From Microbacterium sp. USTB-Y (GTDB lineage Bacteria; Actinomycetota; Actinomycetes; Actinomycetales; Microbacteriaceae), in assembly GCF_023703415.1 (NCBI RefSeq), contig NZ_JAGMTU010000004.1:248001-312000 (forward strand): a DNA stretch of 64,000 nt, written 5' to 3'. Positions 8,978 through 16,939 of the stretch are shown here, piece by piece. A program made the position numbers and the translations under genes. Each line of letters begins with the position of its first letter. Positions within the stretch are counted from its first letter, which is position 1. Under the pieces are notes generated by a model. That model saw only the letters and a list, made by a program, of their open reading frames with translations. It did no database searches and was not told where the DNA came from.

Positions 8978-9382
8978 TCAGTCCTGCGCGGCGTCGCCGT
9001 GCCCGCGGGCCTCGGCCCCGGCGCGGCGCGTCAGCAGGAACAGCATCACGACGCCGAGCGCGGCGGGGATCAGCAGGGCCAGCACGAACGTCGTCGGGAA
9101 CGGCCGGATGCCCACGGCGCTGAGCGCGACCGCGATCGCGAGGATCTGCACCACCATGCCCCCGCTGCGCCCGAAGGAGCGCTCCCGCAGCACGCCGTAG
9201 GCGAGCGCGCCCAGCCCGACGGCCCCGACCGCGCTGAGCCCGATGAGACCGAGCGCCGACGGCAGCGAGGTCGCAGTGCCGGAGCTCAGGCCGAACACCT
9301 CGACGAGCGTGACGACGAGCAGGGCGAGCGCCTCCAGGGCGAGCAGAGTCGCGGCGGCGATGGTCAGTCTCGACGGGCGCAT
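8978..9382 (-). CDS. Small integral membrane protein of unknown function
   Basis: A 134-residue protein with four predicted membrane helices, at about residues 7-30, 43-63, 76-92 and 98-116, and a short charged cytoplasmic tail. I recognise no family motif. It is convergent with the peroxiredoxin gene and divergent from whiB1 across a 251-base gap. Similar small four-helix proteins are common in Microbacteriaceae genomes without assigned function. Confidence 0.75.
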   Translation of the reverse strand: MRPSRLTIAAATLLALEALALLVVTLVEVFGLSSGTATSLPSALGLIGLSAVGAVGLGALAYGVLRERSFGRSGGMVVQILAIAVALSAVGIRPFPTTFVLALLIPAALGVVMLFLLTRRAGAEARGHGDAAQD

Positions 9383-9461
9383 ACGGACTCCTGGGGATCA
9401 TCGGGGGCGACAGCGGTTCGCTCGCGGTTCCCCTGCCGTTCACACCCGGTCCAGAAAAACC

Positions 9462-9490
9462 TTGATCGTTCGCCTTTCATGTAAGAGAAT
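9462..9490 (+). promoter_or_regulatory. Candidate promoter for whiB1
   Basis: TTGATC (9462-9467) and GAGAAT (9485-9490) are separated by 17 bases, in an unusually A/T-rich stretch of the 251-base gap before whiB1. It would give a 5' leader of about 135 bases. The -10 match is weak. The rest of the gap (9383-9461 and 9491-9633) shows no other clear signal except TGAGGAGCC just before the whiB1 start. Confidence 0.35.
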
Positions 9491-9633
9491 AGATCACAGC
9501 CATGTGCTCCCACAGCGGCGTGGGGCGAGCAACTGCTCGCATCACCAATGGGCGTCGGCCCCCGAACGCCGCCTACGAATTCCGGGCACGCGAACCTCGC
9601 GCACCCACGACATTTCCACACTGAGGAGCCCCC

Positions 9634-9882
9634 ATGGATTGGCGCGACAAGGCCGCCTGTCTCACCGTCGACCCCGAGCTGTTCTTCCCCGTCGGGAACA
9701 CCGGTCCGGCCGTCGATCAGATCGAGAAGGCGAAGGCCGTGTGCGCCCGGTGCACCGTCACCGAGGTCTGCCTGCAGTACGCCCTCGAGTCCAGCCAGGA
9801 CTCGGGCGTCTGGGGAGGACTCAGCGAGGACGAGCGCCGCGCTCTCAAGCGCCGCGCCGCCCGCGCCCGCCGCGCCGGCTGA
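9634..9882 (+). CDS. whiB1: WhiB-family iron-sulfur transcription factor, WhiB1 type
   Basis: An 82-residue 4Fe-4S cluster protein. The four cluster ligands are C9, C37, C40 and C46 (CxxC at 37-40). The GVWGG turn and a basic C-terminal helix (KRRAARARR) used for DNA contact follow. WhiB1 proteins bind region 4 of the housekeeping sigma factor and respond to nitric oxide; in mycobacteria WhiB1 is essential. GAGGAG lies 8 bases before the ATG. The neighbouring convergent pdtaS gene repeats the whiB1-pdtaS adjacency of M. tuberculosis, which supports the assignment. Confidence 0.93.
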   Translation: MDWRDKAACLTVDPELFFPVGNTGPAVDQIEKAKAVCARCTVTEVCLQYALESSQDSGVWGGLSEDERRALKRRAARARRAG

Positions 9883-9913
9883 TCCGCCGCGCCCGCGGAC
9901 CGAGCCACAGGGC

Positions 9914-9930
9914 AGCCGAGGGCCTCGGCT
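9914..9930. terminator. Small hairpin between convergent whiB1 and pdtaS
   Basis: Seven-base arms AGCCGAG and CTCGGCT around a GGC loop, with CCCGCG/CGCGGG flanks that could form an outer stem. It is centred in the 94-base gap between two convergent genes, so a bidirectional terminator role is plausible but not proven. Confidence 0.4.
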
Positions 9931-9976
9931 CGTTCCGCCGTCGCGGGCCCGCTGCGCCCGTGAGCCCCGTCTCGAC

Positions 9977-11461
9977 TCAGCCGTTCACCCAGCGCATCGG
10001 GATGTCGATCGTCACGGTCGTGCCCTCGCCGTCGGAGCCCTCCCACACGATCGTGCCGCCGAGCTCGCCCTGGATCAGCGTGCGGATGATCTGCGTGCCG
10101 AGCCCCTGACCGATCCGACCCTCCGGCAGGCCGTGCCCGGTGTCGCGGACGATCACCCTCAGGTTCTCGTCGGTGCGCTGCGCCTCGATCGTGACGAGGC
10201 CCTCCTGACCGGCCAGCCCGTGCTCGACCGCATTCGTGACGACCTCGGTGAGGGCGAGCGCGAGCGGCGTCGCGTACTCGCTCGGCAACACGCCGAAGCG
10301 CCCGGTCGACTGGGTGCGCGCCCGCGTGTTGGGCGCCGACGCCACCTCGGCCACGAGCTTGAGCACGCGCGCGAAGACCTCGTCGAAGTCGACCTTCTGC
10401 GCCAGCCCCCCGGCGAGCGTGTCGTGGACGACCGCGATCGACTCCACCCGGCGCATGGCCTGGGTGAGCGCGTCCCGCGCCTCCTCCGAGTGGGTGCGCC
10501 GGGCCTGGATCCGCAGCAGCGACGCGACGGTCTGCAGGTTGTTCTTGACGCGATGGTGGATCTCGCGGATCGTCGCGTCCTTCGTGATGAGCTCCTGCTC
10601 CTGGTGGCGCAGCTCCGACACGTCGCGGCAGAGCACGATCGCGCCGATCCGCGTGCCGTGGTCCTTGAGCGGGATCGCCCGCAGGGACACGGTGACCCCC
10701 CGCGCCTCCACGTCGGTGCGCCACGGCGCGCGTCCCGTCACCACCACGGGCAGGGACTCGTCGACCTGACGGGACGGCGGGATGATCCGCGTCGTGACCT
10801 CGACGAGCGACTCCCCCTCGAGCTCCTCGTCGAAGCCCATCCGGTTGAACGCGCTCAGGGCGTTCGGGCTCGCGAAGGTCACGACGCCGTCCACGTCGAT
10901 GCGGATGAGACCGTCCGACGCTCTCGGGGCGCCGCGGCGCGGTGAGGTCGGCGCGGAGAGGTCGGGGAACTCGCCCACCGAGATCATGCCGAACAGGTCG
11001 TCGGCGGCCTCGTTGAAGGTGATCTGCTGACGGGAGGGCGTGCGCGCCTCGCCGAGGTTCGTGTGCCGGGTGAGCACGCCGATCGGCCGCGCCCCCTCGC
11101 CGTCCCTGCCGCGGACGCGCACGATCGGCACGGCGCGCACCCGGGTCGGCGTCTCCTCGAACCAGTCCGGGTTGGCGGAGTCGACGATCTCCGCGGTGTC
11201 GAAGGCGCCCTGCACCTGGGTGCGCCACTGCGGCCGCACCCGCTCCCCCACGATGTCCCGGTAGAACAGCGTCGCCGCGCCGCTCGGGCGCGTGTGCGCG
11301 ACGGCGATGAAGGAGCCCTCGGCCGTCGCGATCCAGATCACGATGTCGGCGGAGGCGAGGTCGGCCAGCAGCTGTCCGTCGCCGGCGAGACGATGCAGCC
11401 ACTCGACGTCTTCGTCGTCGAGGCAGCCCTGGGCCTGGGCGAGATCACTGAGAGTCGACAC
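9977..11461 (-). CDS. pdtaS: Sensor histidine kinase, PdtaS type (HisKA_2)
   Basis: Soluble two-component kinase of 494 residues with no membrane segments. The N-terminal half is a GAF-like sensor (about 1-150), followed by a PAS domain (about 185-285). The HisKA_2 dimerisation box IHHRVKNNLQTVASLL starts at residue 301, with the phosphoacceptor histidine at 302 or 303. The C-terminal ATPase has the N box EVVTNAVEHGL and the G motifs DTGHGLPEG and GQGLG. The usual partner PdtaR is an ANTAR-type antiterminator encoded elsewhere. The start is GTG. TAGGCT lies 6 bases before it and no ribosome-binding site is visible, so a leaderless transcript is possible. Confidence 0.92.
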   Translation of the reverse strand: MSTLSDLAQAQGCLDDEDVEWLHRLAGDGQLLADLASADIVIWIATAEGSFIAVAHTRPSGAATLFYRDIVGERVRPQWRTQVQGAFDTAEIVDSANPDWFEETPTRVRAVPIVRVRGRDGEGARPIGVLTRHTNLGEARTPSRQQITFNEAADDLFGMISVGEFPDLSAPTSPRRGAPRASDGLIRIDVDGVVTFASPNALSAFNRMGFDEELEGESLVEVTTRIIPPSRQVDESLPVVVTGRAPWRTDVEARGVTVSLRAIPLKDHGTRIGAIVLCRDVSELRHQEQELITKDATIREIHHRVKNNLQTVASLLRIQARRTHSEEARDALTQAMRRVESIAVVHDTLAGGLAQKVDFDEVFARVLKLVAEVASAPNTRARTQSTGRFGVLPSEYATPLALALTEVVTNAVEHGLAGQEGLVTIEAQRTDENLRVIVRDTGHGLPEGRIGQGLGTQIIRTLIQGELGGTIVWEGSDGEGTTVTIDIPMRWVNG

Positions 11462-11525
11462 CCTGACAGCCTAAGGTGTCGACGAACGCGCTCCCTCCGC
11501 GCGACGCCCCGCGCGCGGAGGGCGG

Positions 11526-11912
11526 TCAGAGGATCGCCAGCGACGTGGCCCGCCAGCGCCGGTCCAGCCCCTCCAGGCGCACGGCCACCGCGCGCGTGCG
11601 CCCCGGCGTCTGCACGATCAGCGTCGCCTCGACGACGCCGTCGGCGGGCTCGGACACGTGCGTGGAGAGGATCCGGAAGACGGGACGAGCCGGAGCGACG
11701 CCGCGCGCACTGCGCGCCCGGGCGGAGAGGTTCGCTCGCGCCGTCAACGCCACGAAGGCCTCCTCCGTGAGCCAGCGCGCGAGCTGGTCGGTCTCCCGCA
11801 CACCCGCGAGGACCTCGAGCACGCCGCGCGTCAGGCTCTGCAGCAGCGGGGTCGGATCCGGCAGGTCCGCGGTCGGCGTCGGCTGCCGCGCGAAGTCCTC
11901 GAACGTCACCAT
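11526..11912 (-). CDS. Rv3235-family protein
   Basis: A 128-residue protein matching the small actinobacterial family typified by Rv3235, of unknown function. The start is the ATG at 11912 because GAGGGGGGA lies 5 bases upstream; an ATG nine codons earlier lacks a ribosome-binding site. The core LTRGVLEVLAGVRETDQLARWLT followed by VFRILSTHVSEPADGVVEA looks like a small alpha+beta domain with a conserved RWLT segment. It is adjacent to pdtaS on the same strand with a 64-base gap. In M. tuberculosis the homologue also lies between rsgA and secA1. Confidence 0.8.
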   Translation of the reverse strand: MVTFEDFARQPTPTADLPDPTPLLQSLTRGVLEVLAGVRETDQLARWLTEEAFVALTARANLSARARSARGVAPARPVFRILSTHVSEPADGVVEATLIVQTPGRTRAVAVRLEGLDRRWRATSLAIL

Positions 11913-12044
11913 CGGCGTCCCCCCTCGGCACTCGAACATGGCGTGTCTGGCATTCGAGCACATCGGCGCACGGCTCGGGCGACGGCCGGCGAGGAATGTG
12001 GATAACCCGTACGCGGCGCGCGGCAGCCGCCTACGCTCGTCGCT

Positions 12045-12638
12045 ATGGAATGGGATCGGCTCTTCGAGGATCTCGAGGATCAGATCGCCTCGGGGTGGGA
12101 GGCCGAGCGCGCGGCGCTCGACGCCGAGGCGGAGCGGCTGCGGATCGCGCGGCTCGATCTGCGCACCCGGCTCGGGGCGCTCGCCGACGAGGGGACCACG
12201 GTGACCGCGGTGCTCGCCGATGCGACGCGCGTGCACGGACGGCTGCGCGCGGTCGGTGCGGACTGGACCGCCGTGCAGCCGCAGGAAGGGGCCGGGCTGG
12301 CCCTGCTGCCCGCGCACGCCGTGGAACTGTGGTCGCTCGATCACGGGGCGCTCCTGTCCAGCGTCGGCGCCGCGCCGCTCTCCCCGCTCCGGGAGCGCAT
12401 GACCTTCGGCTTCGTCGTGCGCGACCTCGCCCGACGCCGCGGCGGCGTCACCCTGCGCACACGCTCCGGGACGCTGCTGACGGGGACGATCGACCGGGCG
12501 GGAGCCGACCACCTCGACCTGGCGCTGCACGACGCCGGCGCCCCTCGCCGGGCACGCGCGGTCACGGGTTTCCGCATGGTGCCGTTCGCGTCCGTGCTCA
12601 TGATCGGCGCCGACGCACCGGCGAGCGGGCCGGCCTGA
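12045..12638 (+). CDS. Conserved hypothetical protein
   Basis: A 197-residue soluble protein. The first 50 residues form a charged helix (WEAERAALDAEAERLRIARL). The rest alternates short hydrophobic strands, with two similar segments (VTAVLADATRVHGRLRAVGADW and VTLRTRSGTLLTGTIDRAGADHL) that look like a repeated Sm-like or SH3-like beta unit. I do not recognise a named family. It is divergent from the Rv3235-family gene and convergent with a small helix-turn-helix gene. The two beta-repeat halves suggest nucleic-acid or protein binding, but this is inference. Confidence 0.7.
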   Translation: MEWDRLFEDLEDQIASGWEAERAALDAEAERLRIARLDLRTRLGALADEGTTVTAVLADATRVHGRLRAVGADWTAVQPQEGAGLALLPAHAVELWSLDHGALLSSVGAAPLSPLRERMTFGFVVRDLARRRGGVTLRTRSGTLLTGTIDRAGADHLDLALHDAGAPRRARAVTGFRMVPFASVLMIGADAPASGPA

Positions 12639-12653
12639 GCACGACGCCCCGGG

Positions 12654-12932
12654 CTACTCCCCCCGGCGGAGCGGCGGACCCCACAGCTCGGGGAAGCTCG
12701 CCGCGTTCGCCTGCCGCCACAGCGCCCGGCGCCGGGCGTCCTCGGCCTGCTCCGCGAGGTAGTCGGAGATCGAGTCCTCCTCGACCCTCCAGGCGCCGGG
12801 GTCGCCGAGCCTGGCACCGCGGAGCCGCCCCTGCAGGATCAGCTCGACGACCTCGTCCGCCTGCACGCCGAGCAGCTCGGCGACCTGGGCGGGAGCGAGA
12901 TGGCGCGGTGCAGCAGCGGATGCGTCGGGCAT
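12654..12932 (-). CDS. Excisionase-type helix-turn-helix DNA-binding protein
   Basis: A 92-residue protein with an N-terminal winged helix of the MerR/excisionase (helix_turn_helix_17) type: LAPAQVAELLGVQADEVVELILQGRLRGARLG, then AWRVEEDSISDYLAEQ. That pattern is typical of the actinobacterial DNA-binding domain that places a recognition helix after LGV. The C-terminal 30 residues are charged and end in an unusual PELWGPP segment. The ATG at 12932 is the first good start. It is divergent from the SAF/ATPase operon 97 bases away and may regulate it. Confidence 0.8.
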   Translation of the reverse strand: MPDASAAAPRHLAPAQVAELLGVQADEVVELILQGRLRGARLGDPGAWRVEEDSISDYLAEQAEDARRRALWRQANAASFPELWGPPLRRGE

Positions 12933-13029
12933 GCACCCATTGTGCTCCGCGCACGCCCGTGGATGATGCACCACCCGGGGCTGTGGACAACTTCTCCGGC
13001 GCGGATCCGGAATCTGTGACCATGTCCCC

Positions 13030-13647
13030 ATGCGCACCCCACGAACAGGCCGACGCCCTTGGACCGATCTGCGATTCTTCATCGGCCTCCTGCTGATCGT
13101 GCTCTCCGTCGCCGGGGTGTGGCTGGCCGTCGGCGCGGCGCGGCAGACCAGCCCTGTCCTGCAGGCGGCGCGCACGATCGTGCCCGGCGAGCCGCTCACC
13201 TCCGCCGACGTGCGCGTGGTCGAGGTGATGCTGGGGACCGCGCGGACCGGCTATCTCACGCCGGCCACGCTCCAACCGGGTCTCATCGCGACCCGCACGA
13301 TCGCCGAGGGCGAGCTCGTGCCGTCCTCCGCCGCGGCCGACGCGGATCAGGGGCGCACGACGTCGGTGGTCGTGCGCAGCACCGTGCCGGTCCCGGCGTC
13401 CGTCGAGACCGGCACGGTCGTGGAGGTGTGGGCAGCCGACCCGCGAGACGACGGGAAGGGCTTCGCGGAGCCCCGCGTGCTGCTCTCCGACGCCGTCGTC
13501 GCCTCCGTCGGCCGCGACGACGGGCCGCTCTCGGCGAATGCGACCACGCTCGAGCTCGTCGTCAGCCGGAGCACGGTCGGCGAGGTCCTCACCGCGCTCA
13601 CCGGCGGAGCCTCGCTCTCCGTGGTCCCGGTCGGAGCCCGCTCGTGA
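13030..13647 (+). CDS. SAF-domain protein, CpaB/RcpC-like
   Basis: A 205-residue protein with one N-terminal membrane helix (about residues 14-36) followed by a SAF domain (ARTIVPGEPLTSADVRVVEV, then GLIATRTIAEGELV), as found in the Flp pilus assembly protein CpaB and in FlgA. The extracytoplasmic C-terminal half is a beta-rich domain. It ends in a GTGA overlap with the TadZ-like ATPase. The rest of a tad/Flp locus (TadA ATPase, TadB/C, prepilin) is absent from this window, so the role may differ from pilus assembly. Confidence 0.8.
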   Translation: MRTPRTGRRPWTDLRFFIGLLLIVLSVAGVWLAVGAARQTSPVLQAARTIVPGEPLTSADVRVVEVMLGTARTGYLTPATLQPGLIATRTIAEGELVPSSAAADADQGRTTSVVVRSTVPVPASVETGTVVEVWAADPRDDGKGFAEPRVLLSDAVVASVGRDDGPLSANATTLELVVSRSTVGEVLTALTGGASLSVVPVGARS

Positions 13648-14915
13648 CCGCGGTGGTGCTGGCGGTCGCCCGCGAGAGAGCCGATGCGCTCGCCGACGAG
13701 CTGGAGCTCGCAGGCATCGAGGTGGTCTCGCGGCTCACGCCCGAGCGGGCGGCCGGACTCGCGCCGCACGCGGAAGAGCTGCGCGCCGCGGACGCCCTGC
13801 TGATCCCCGCGGACCGCGCCTGGCTCAGCGGAGCGCTGCGCGACGCCTGCGATCGCGCGGGTGTGCGGATCCTGACGCTCGGCGACGGCCCGACCGCCGC
13901 ACGGATCGCCCGACGGCACGGCCTCGGCGCACCGCTGCCCGCCTCCGCGAGCGGCTGGGATGTCGCCGATGCGCTGCTGCCGCGCGACGACGGCGGCTCC
14001 CTCCGGGATGCGGCGGATGCCGCGGATCCGCCCGCGAGCCGTCTCATCGCCGTCTGGGGCCCGCACGGCGCGCCGGGACGCAGCACGGTGGCCGTGCAGC
14101 TGGCGGCGCTCCTCGCGGCGCCCGACCGCGGCGTCTCCCTCGTCGACGCCGACACGCACGCGCCCGCGATCGCCCTTCTGCTGGGTCTCACCGACGACGG
14201 CCCGGGGATCGCCGCGGCCTGCCGTCGCGCAGAGCTCGGGCTCCTCGACGCGGCGGAGCTCAGCCGCCTCGCGACTCCGGTCGAGACCGCGGCAGGCGCC
14301 GTCGACGTGCTGGTCGGGATCAACCGTCCCGCGCGCTGGCCCGAGCTCACCGCACCCCGGCTGCACGGCGCTCTCGAGGCGTGCCGGCAGTGGAGCGCGG
14401 TCACCGTGGTCGACGTCGCCGCCTCGCTCGAGGCCGACGAGGAGATCGTCAGCGACCTCGAGGGTCTGCGACGCAACACCGCGACGCTGACGGCGCTGCG
14501 CTGCGCCGACCGCATCGTCGCCGTCGCCTCGGCCGACCCGCTCGGCATCGCCCGCTTCGTCCGCGGCTACGCCGAGCTGCGGGCCGAGATCGGCGAGGCG
14601 CCGGTCACGGTCGCCGTCAACAAGGTGCGCCCCGGCCCGCTCGGCATCGATGCGCGCGGTCAGATCCGGCGGGCGCTGGACCGGTTCTCCAGGATCCGCG
14701 ACGTGCACTTCCTGCCCTTCGACCCGCGCGCTCTCGACGCGGCCGCGCTGCACGCCCGCCCCGTCGCCGATGTGTCGGGGCGGGCGGCCTTCACGGTCTC
14801 GATGCGATCGCTGGCGGCGGCGCTGCTGCGCGACGAGCAGCCCCCCGCCGTCACGCGCAGAGCGCGACGCCGGGGGCCGCCACCGCGTGATCCGCAACGG
14901 GATCACTGCCGATAG
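13644..14915 (+). CDS. TadZ/CpaE-like MinD-family ATPase
   Basis: A 423-residue protein with an N-terminal receiver-like Rossmann domain (about 1-115) lacking phosphoacceptor chemistry, then a MinD/ParA-type ATPase domain. The P-loop reads GPHGAPGRST, with arginine where the nucleotide-binding lysine normally sits, and no deviant-Walker lysine precedes it. The Walker-A-prime region SLVDADTHAP is present. Such proteins localise pilus or secretion machinery. The start is GTG, overlapping the SAF gene. The 3' end overlaps the convergent alaA gene by 13 bases. Confidence 0.8.
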   Translation: MTAVVLAVARERADALADELELAGIEVVSRLTPERAAGLAPHAEELRAADALLIPADRAWLSGALRDACDRAGVRILTLGDGPTAARIARRHGLGAPLPASASGWDVADALLPRDDGGSLRDAADAADPPASRLIAVWGPHGAPGRSTVAVQLAALLAAPDRGVSLVDADTHAPAIALLLGLTDDGPGIAAACRRAELGLLDAAELSRLATPVETAAGAVDVLVGINRPARWPELTAPRLHGALEACRQWSAVTVVDVAASLEADEEIVSDLEGLRRNTATLTALRCADRIVAVASADPLGIARFVRGYAELRAEIGEAPVTVAVNKVRPGPLGIDARGQIRRALDRFSRIRDVHFLPFDPRALDAAALHARPVADVSGRAAFTVSMRSLAAALLRDEQPPAVTRRARRRGPPPRDPQRDHCR

Positions 14916-16123
14916 CTCGCGAGGAAGTTGCCCAGACGCTCGATCGCCTCGGTGATCACCCGGGGCTCCGGCAGCGTGACGACGCGCAGATGGTCCGGCG
15001 TCGGCCAGTTGAACCCGGTGCCCTGCACGAGCAGGATCCGCTCCGCGACGAGCAGGTCGTAGATGAGCTTCGCGTCGTCGTGGATCTCGTGCACCTCGGG
15101 GTCGAGGCGGGGGAACGCATACAGCGCGCCGGCGGGCCGCACGCAGCTCACCCCGGGGATGGCGGACAGCCCTTCCCAGGCGGCATCGCGCTGCAGATGC
15201 AGCCGGCCGCTGGGGGCGATCAGCGACTCGATCGACTGCACCCCGCCGAGCGCCGCCTGCACCGCGTGCTGCGCCGGCACATTCGGGCAGAGCCGGGTCG
15301 AGGCGAGCAGCGTGATGCCCTCGATGAACCCCTTCGCGTGCTGCTGCGGGCCGGTGATGACGAGCCAGCCCGAGCGGTAGCCGGCCACGCGGTAGGTCTT
15401 GGAGAGCCCGTTGAAGGTCAGGCAGAGCAGGTCGGGGGCAAGGGTCGCGGTGGGGATGTGCTGCGCGTCGTCGAAGAGGATCCGGTCGTAGATCTCATCC
15501 GAGAGCAGCAGCAGGTCGTTCTCGCGCGCCACCTGCACGATGCCCTGGAGCACCTCGCGCGAGTACACGGCGCCCGTGGGGTTGTTCGGGTTGATGATGA
15601 CGATGGCCTTGGTGCGCGGGGTCACCTTGGAACGCAGATCCTCCAGATCCGGGTTCCACCCGTTCTCCTCGTCGCACAGGTAGTGCACCGGAGTGCCGCC
15701 GGCGAGGCTGGTCATCGCGGTCCACAGCGGATAGTCCGGGGCGGGGATGAGCACCTCGTCGCCCTCGTCCAGCAGCGCCTGCATGGTCATGGTGATAAGT
15801 TCCGAGACGCCGTTGCCGAGGTAGACGTCCTCGGGATCGACGAGCGGGAATCCCTCGACCTGCTCGTAGCGGCTGACCACCGCCCGGCGGGCCGAGACGA
15901 TGCCCTTGCTCTCGCTGTAGCCGTGGGCGCCGGGCAGCGTCGCGAGCATGTCGCGCACGATCTGCTGGGGAGCCTCGAAGCCGAAGATGGCGGGGTTGCC
16001 CGTGTTCAGCTTGAGCACCGAGTGACCTGCCGCCTCCAGCCGCGCCGCCTCGACCAGCGCGTTGCCGCGGATCTCGTAGAGGACGTTCTTCAGCTTGGAC
16101 GACTGGTCGAAGGTACGTGGCAT
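14903..16123 (-). CDS. alaA: Alanine transaminase-type PLP aminotransferase
   Basis: Class I/II aminotransferase of 406 residues that makes alanine from pyruvate and glutamate. It follows E. coli AlaA closely through its length, including GNPAIFGFEAP, YLGNGVSELI, PAPDYPLWTA, IINPNNPTGAVYS and NWPTPDHLRVVTLP. The PLP lysine is in FNGLSKTYRVAGYRSGW. The N-terminal FDQSSKLKNVLYEIRG is also an AlaA signature. It is monocistronic, with its 3' end overlapping the TadZ-like gene and a 97-base gap to the GntR gene upstream. Confidence 0.88.
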   Translation of the reverse strand: MPRTFDQSSKLKNVLYEIRGNALVEAARLEAAGHSVLKLNTGNPAIFGFEAPQQIVRDMLATLPGAHGYSESKGIVSARRAVVSRYEQVEGFPLVDPEDVYLGNGVSELITMTMQALLDEGDEVLIPAPDYPLWTAMTSLAGGTPVHYLCDEENGWNPDLEDLRSKVTPRTKAIVIINPNNPTGAVYSREVLQGIVQVARENDLLLLSDEIYDRILFDDAQHIPTATLAPDLLCLTFNGLSKTYRVAGYRSGWLVITGPQQHAKGFIEGITLLASTRLCPNVPAQHAVQAALGGVQSIESLIAPSGRLHLQRDAAWEGLSAIPGVSCVRPAGALYAFPRLDPEVHEIHDDAKLIYDLLVAERILLVQGTGFNWPTPDHLRVVTLPEPRVITEAIERLGNFLASYRQ

Positions 16124-16220
16124 CTCGAAAGCCTATCCGCCGATCGATGCCCTGCCGTGCACACCGGGGCGCCGAAAGGGCCACGCACCGTCGATTGGAC
16201 CGCGCCGGAGCGACCGGCCT

Positions 16221-16877
16221 TCACGCCCTGGCGCGGCGCGCTTCGACATGAGCGATGCGTGCCCGTCGGCTGCTCTCCACGTGGGCGGCGGCGAGGGCCG
16301 CCGCGCGCTCGCCGTCGCGCGCCTTGATCGCCTCGAAGAGCTCGCCGTGCTCCTCGCTGAAGTGCTGCAGATCGTCGTGCTGCGAGAGCGCCCAGCGCAA
16401 CCGGCTGCGGATGCCCTTCATCATGTCGCTCAGCAGCTGGTTCTCCGCGAGGTCCGTGACAATCTCGTGGAAGTCGGCCGCGGCCCGACGGGATCCGATC
16501 CCGTCGCCGACGCGCGCACCGCTCTGCTCGGTCTCGATCGACTGCTGCAGGCGCGCCAGCCCGTCCCGCCGGTACCGTTCGGCGGCCAGCCGGAACGCCA
16601 GGGGCTCGAGCACGGCGCGCACCTCGTCGAGATCGGCGAGATCCGCGTCCGTGAACTCGCGCACCACCGCCCAGGTGTGCGGACGCAGTTCGACGAGTCC
16701 CTCCGCCACGAGCACCTTGAGCGCATCGCGCACCGGCACCCGGCTCACGCCGAACTCGGTCGCGAGGTCGCGCTCGATCAATCGGCTGCCGGGGGCCCGC
16801 ACCCCGTCGAGGATCGCGTCGCGCAACCACACCGCGATCCTCGTGGATTCGAGCTGACGTTCTTCCGTGCTGGTCAC
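16221..16877 (-). CDS. GntR-family transcriptional regulator, FCD type
   Basis: A 218-residue repressor with an N-terminal winged helix (about 14-72: LRDAILDGVRAPGSRLIERDLATEFGVS, then PVRDALKVLVAEGLVEL) and a C-terminal all-helical FCD ligand domain. The acidic/histidine residues (ADFHEIV and the later H positions) can bind a metal that helps hold a carboxylate ligand. It lies 62 bases after carbamate kinase on the same strand, so it is likely co-transcribed with it. The ligand is therefore probably an intermediate of the carbamoyl-transfer pathway. Candidate operators lie in the divergent arcC/allH region. Confidence 0.9.
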   Translation of the reverse strand: MTSTEERQLESTRIAVWLRDAILDGVRAPGSRLIERDLATEFGVSRVPVRDALKVLVAEGLVELRPHTWAVVREFTDADLADLDEVRAVLEPLAFRLAAERYRRDGLARLQQSIETEQSGARVGDGIGSRRAAADFHEIVTDLAENQLLSDMMKGIRSRLRWALSQHDDLQHFSEEHGELFEAIKARDGERAAALAAAHVESSRRARIAHVEARRARA

Positions 16878-16939
16878 GGGCCTATTCTTCCATCGAGAGT
16901 CGCGCCCTCCGCGACCATGGTGCGGCGACGGCGCGCCGG

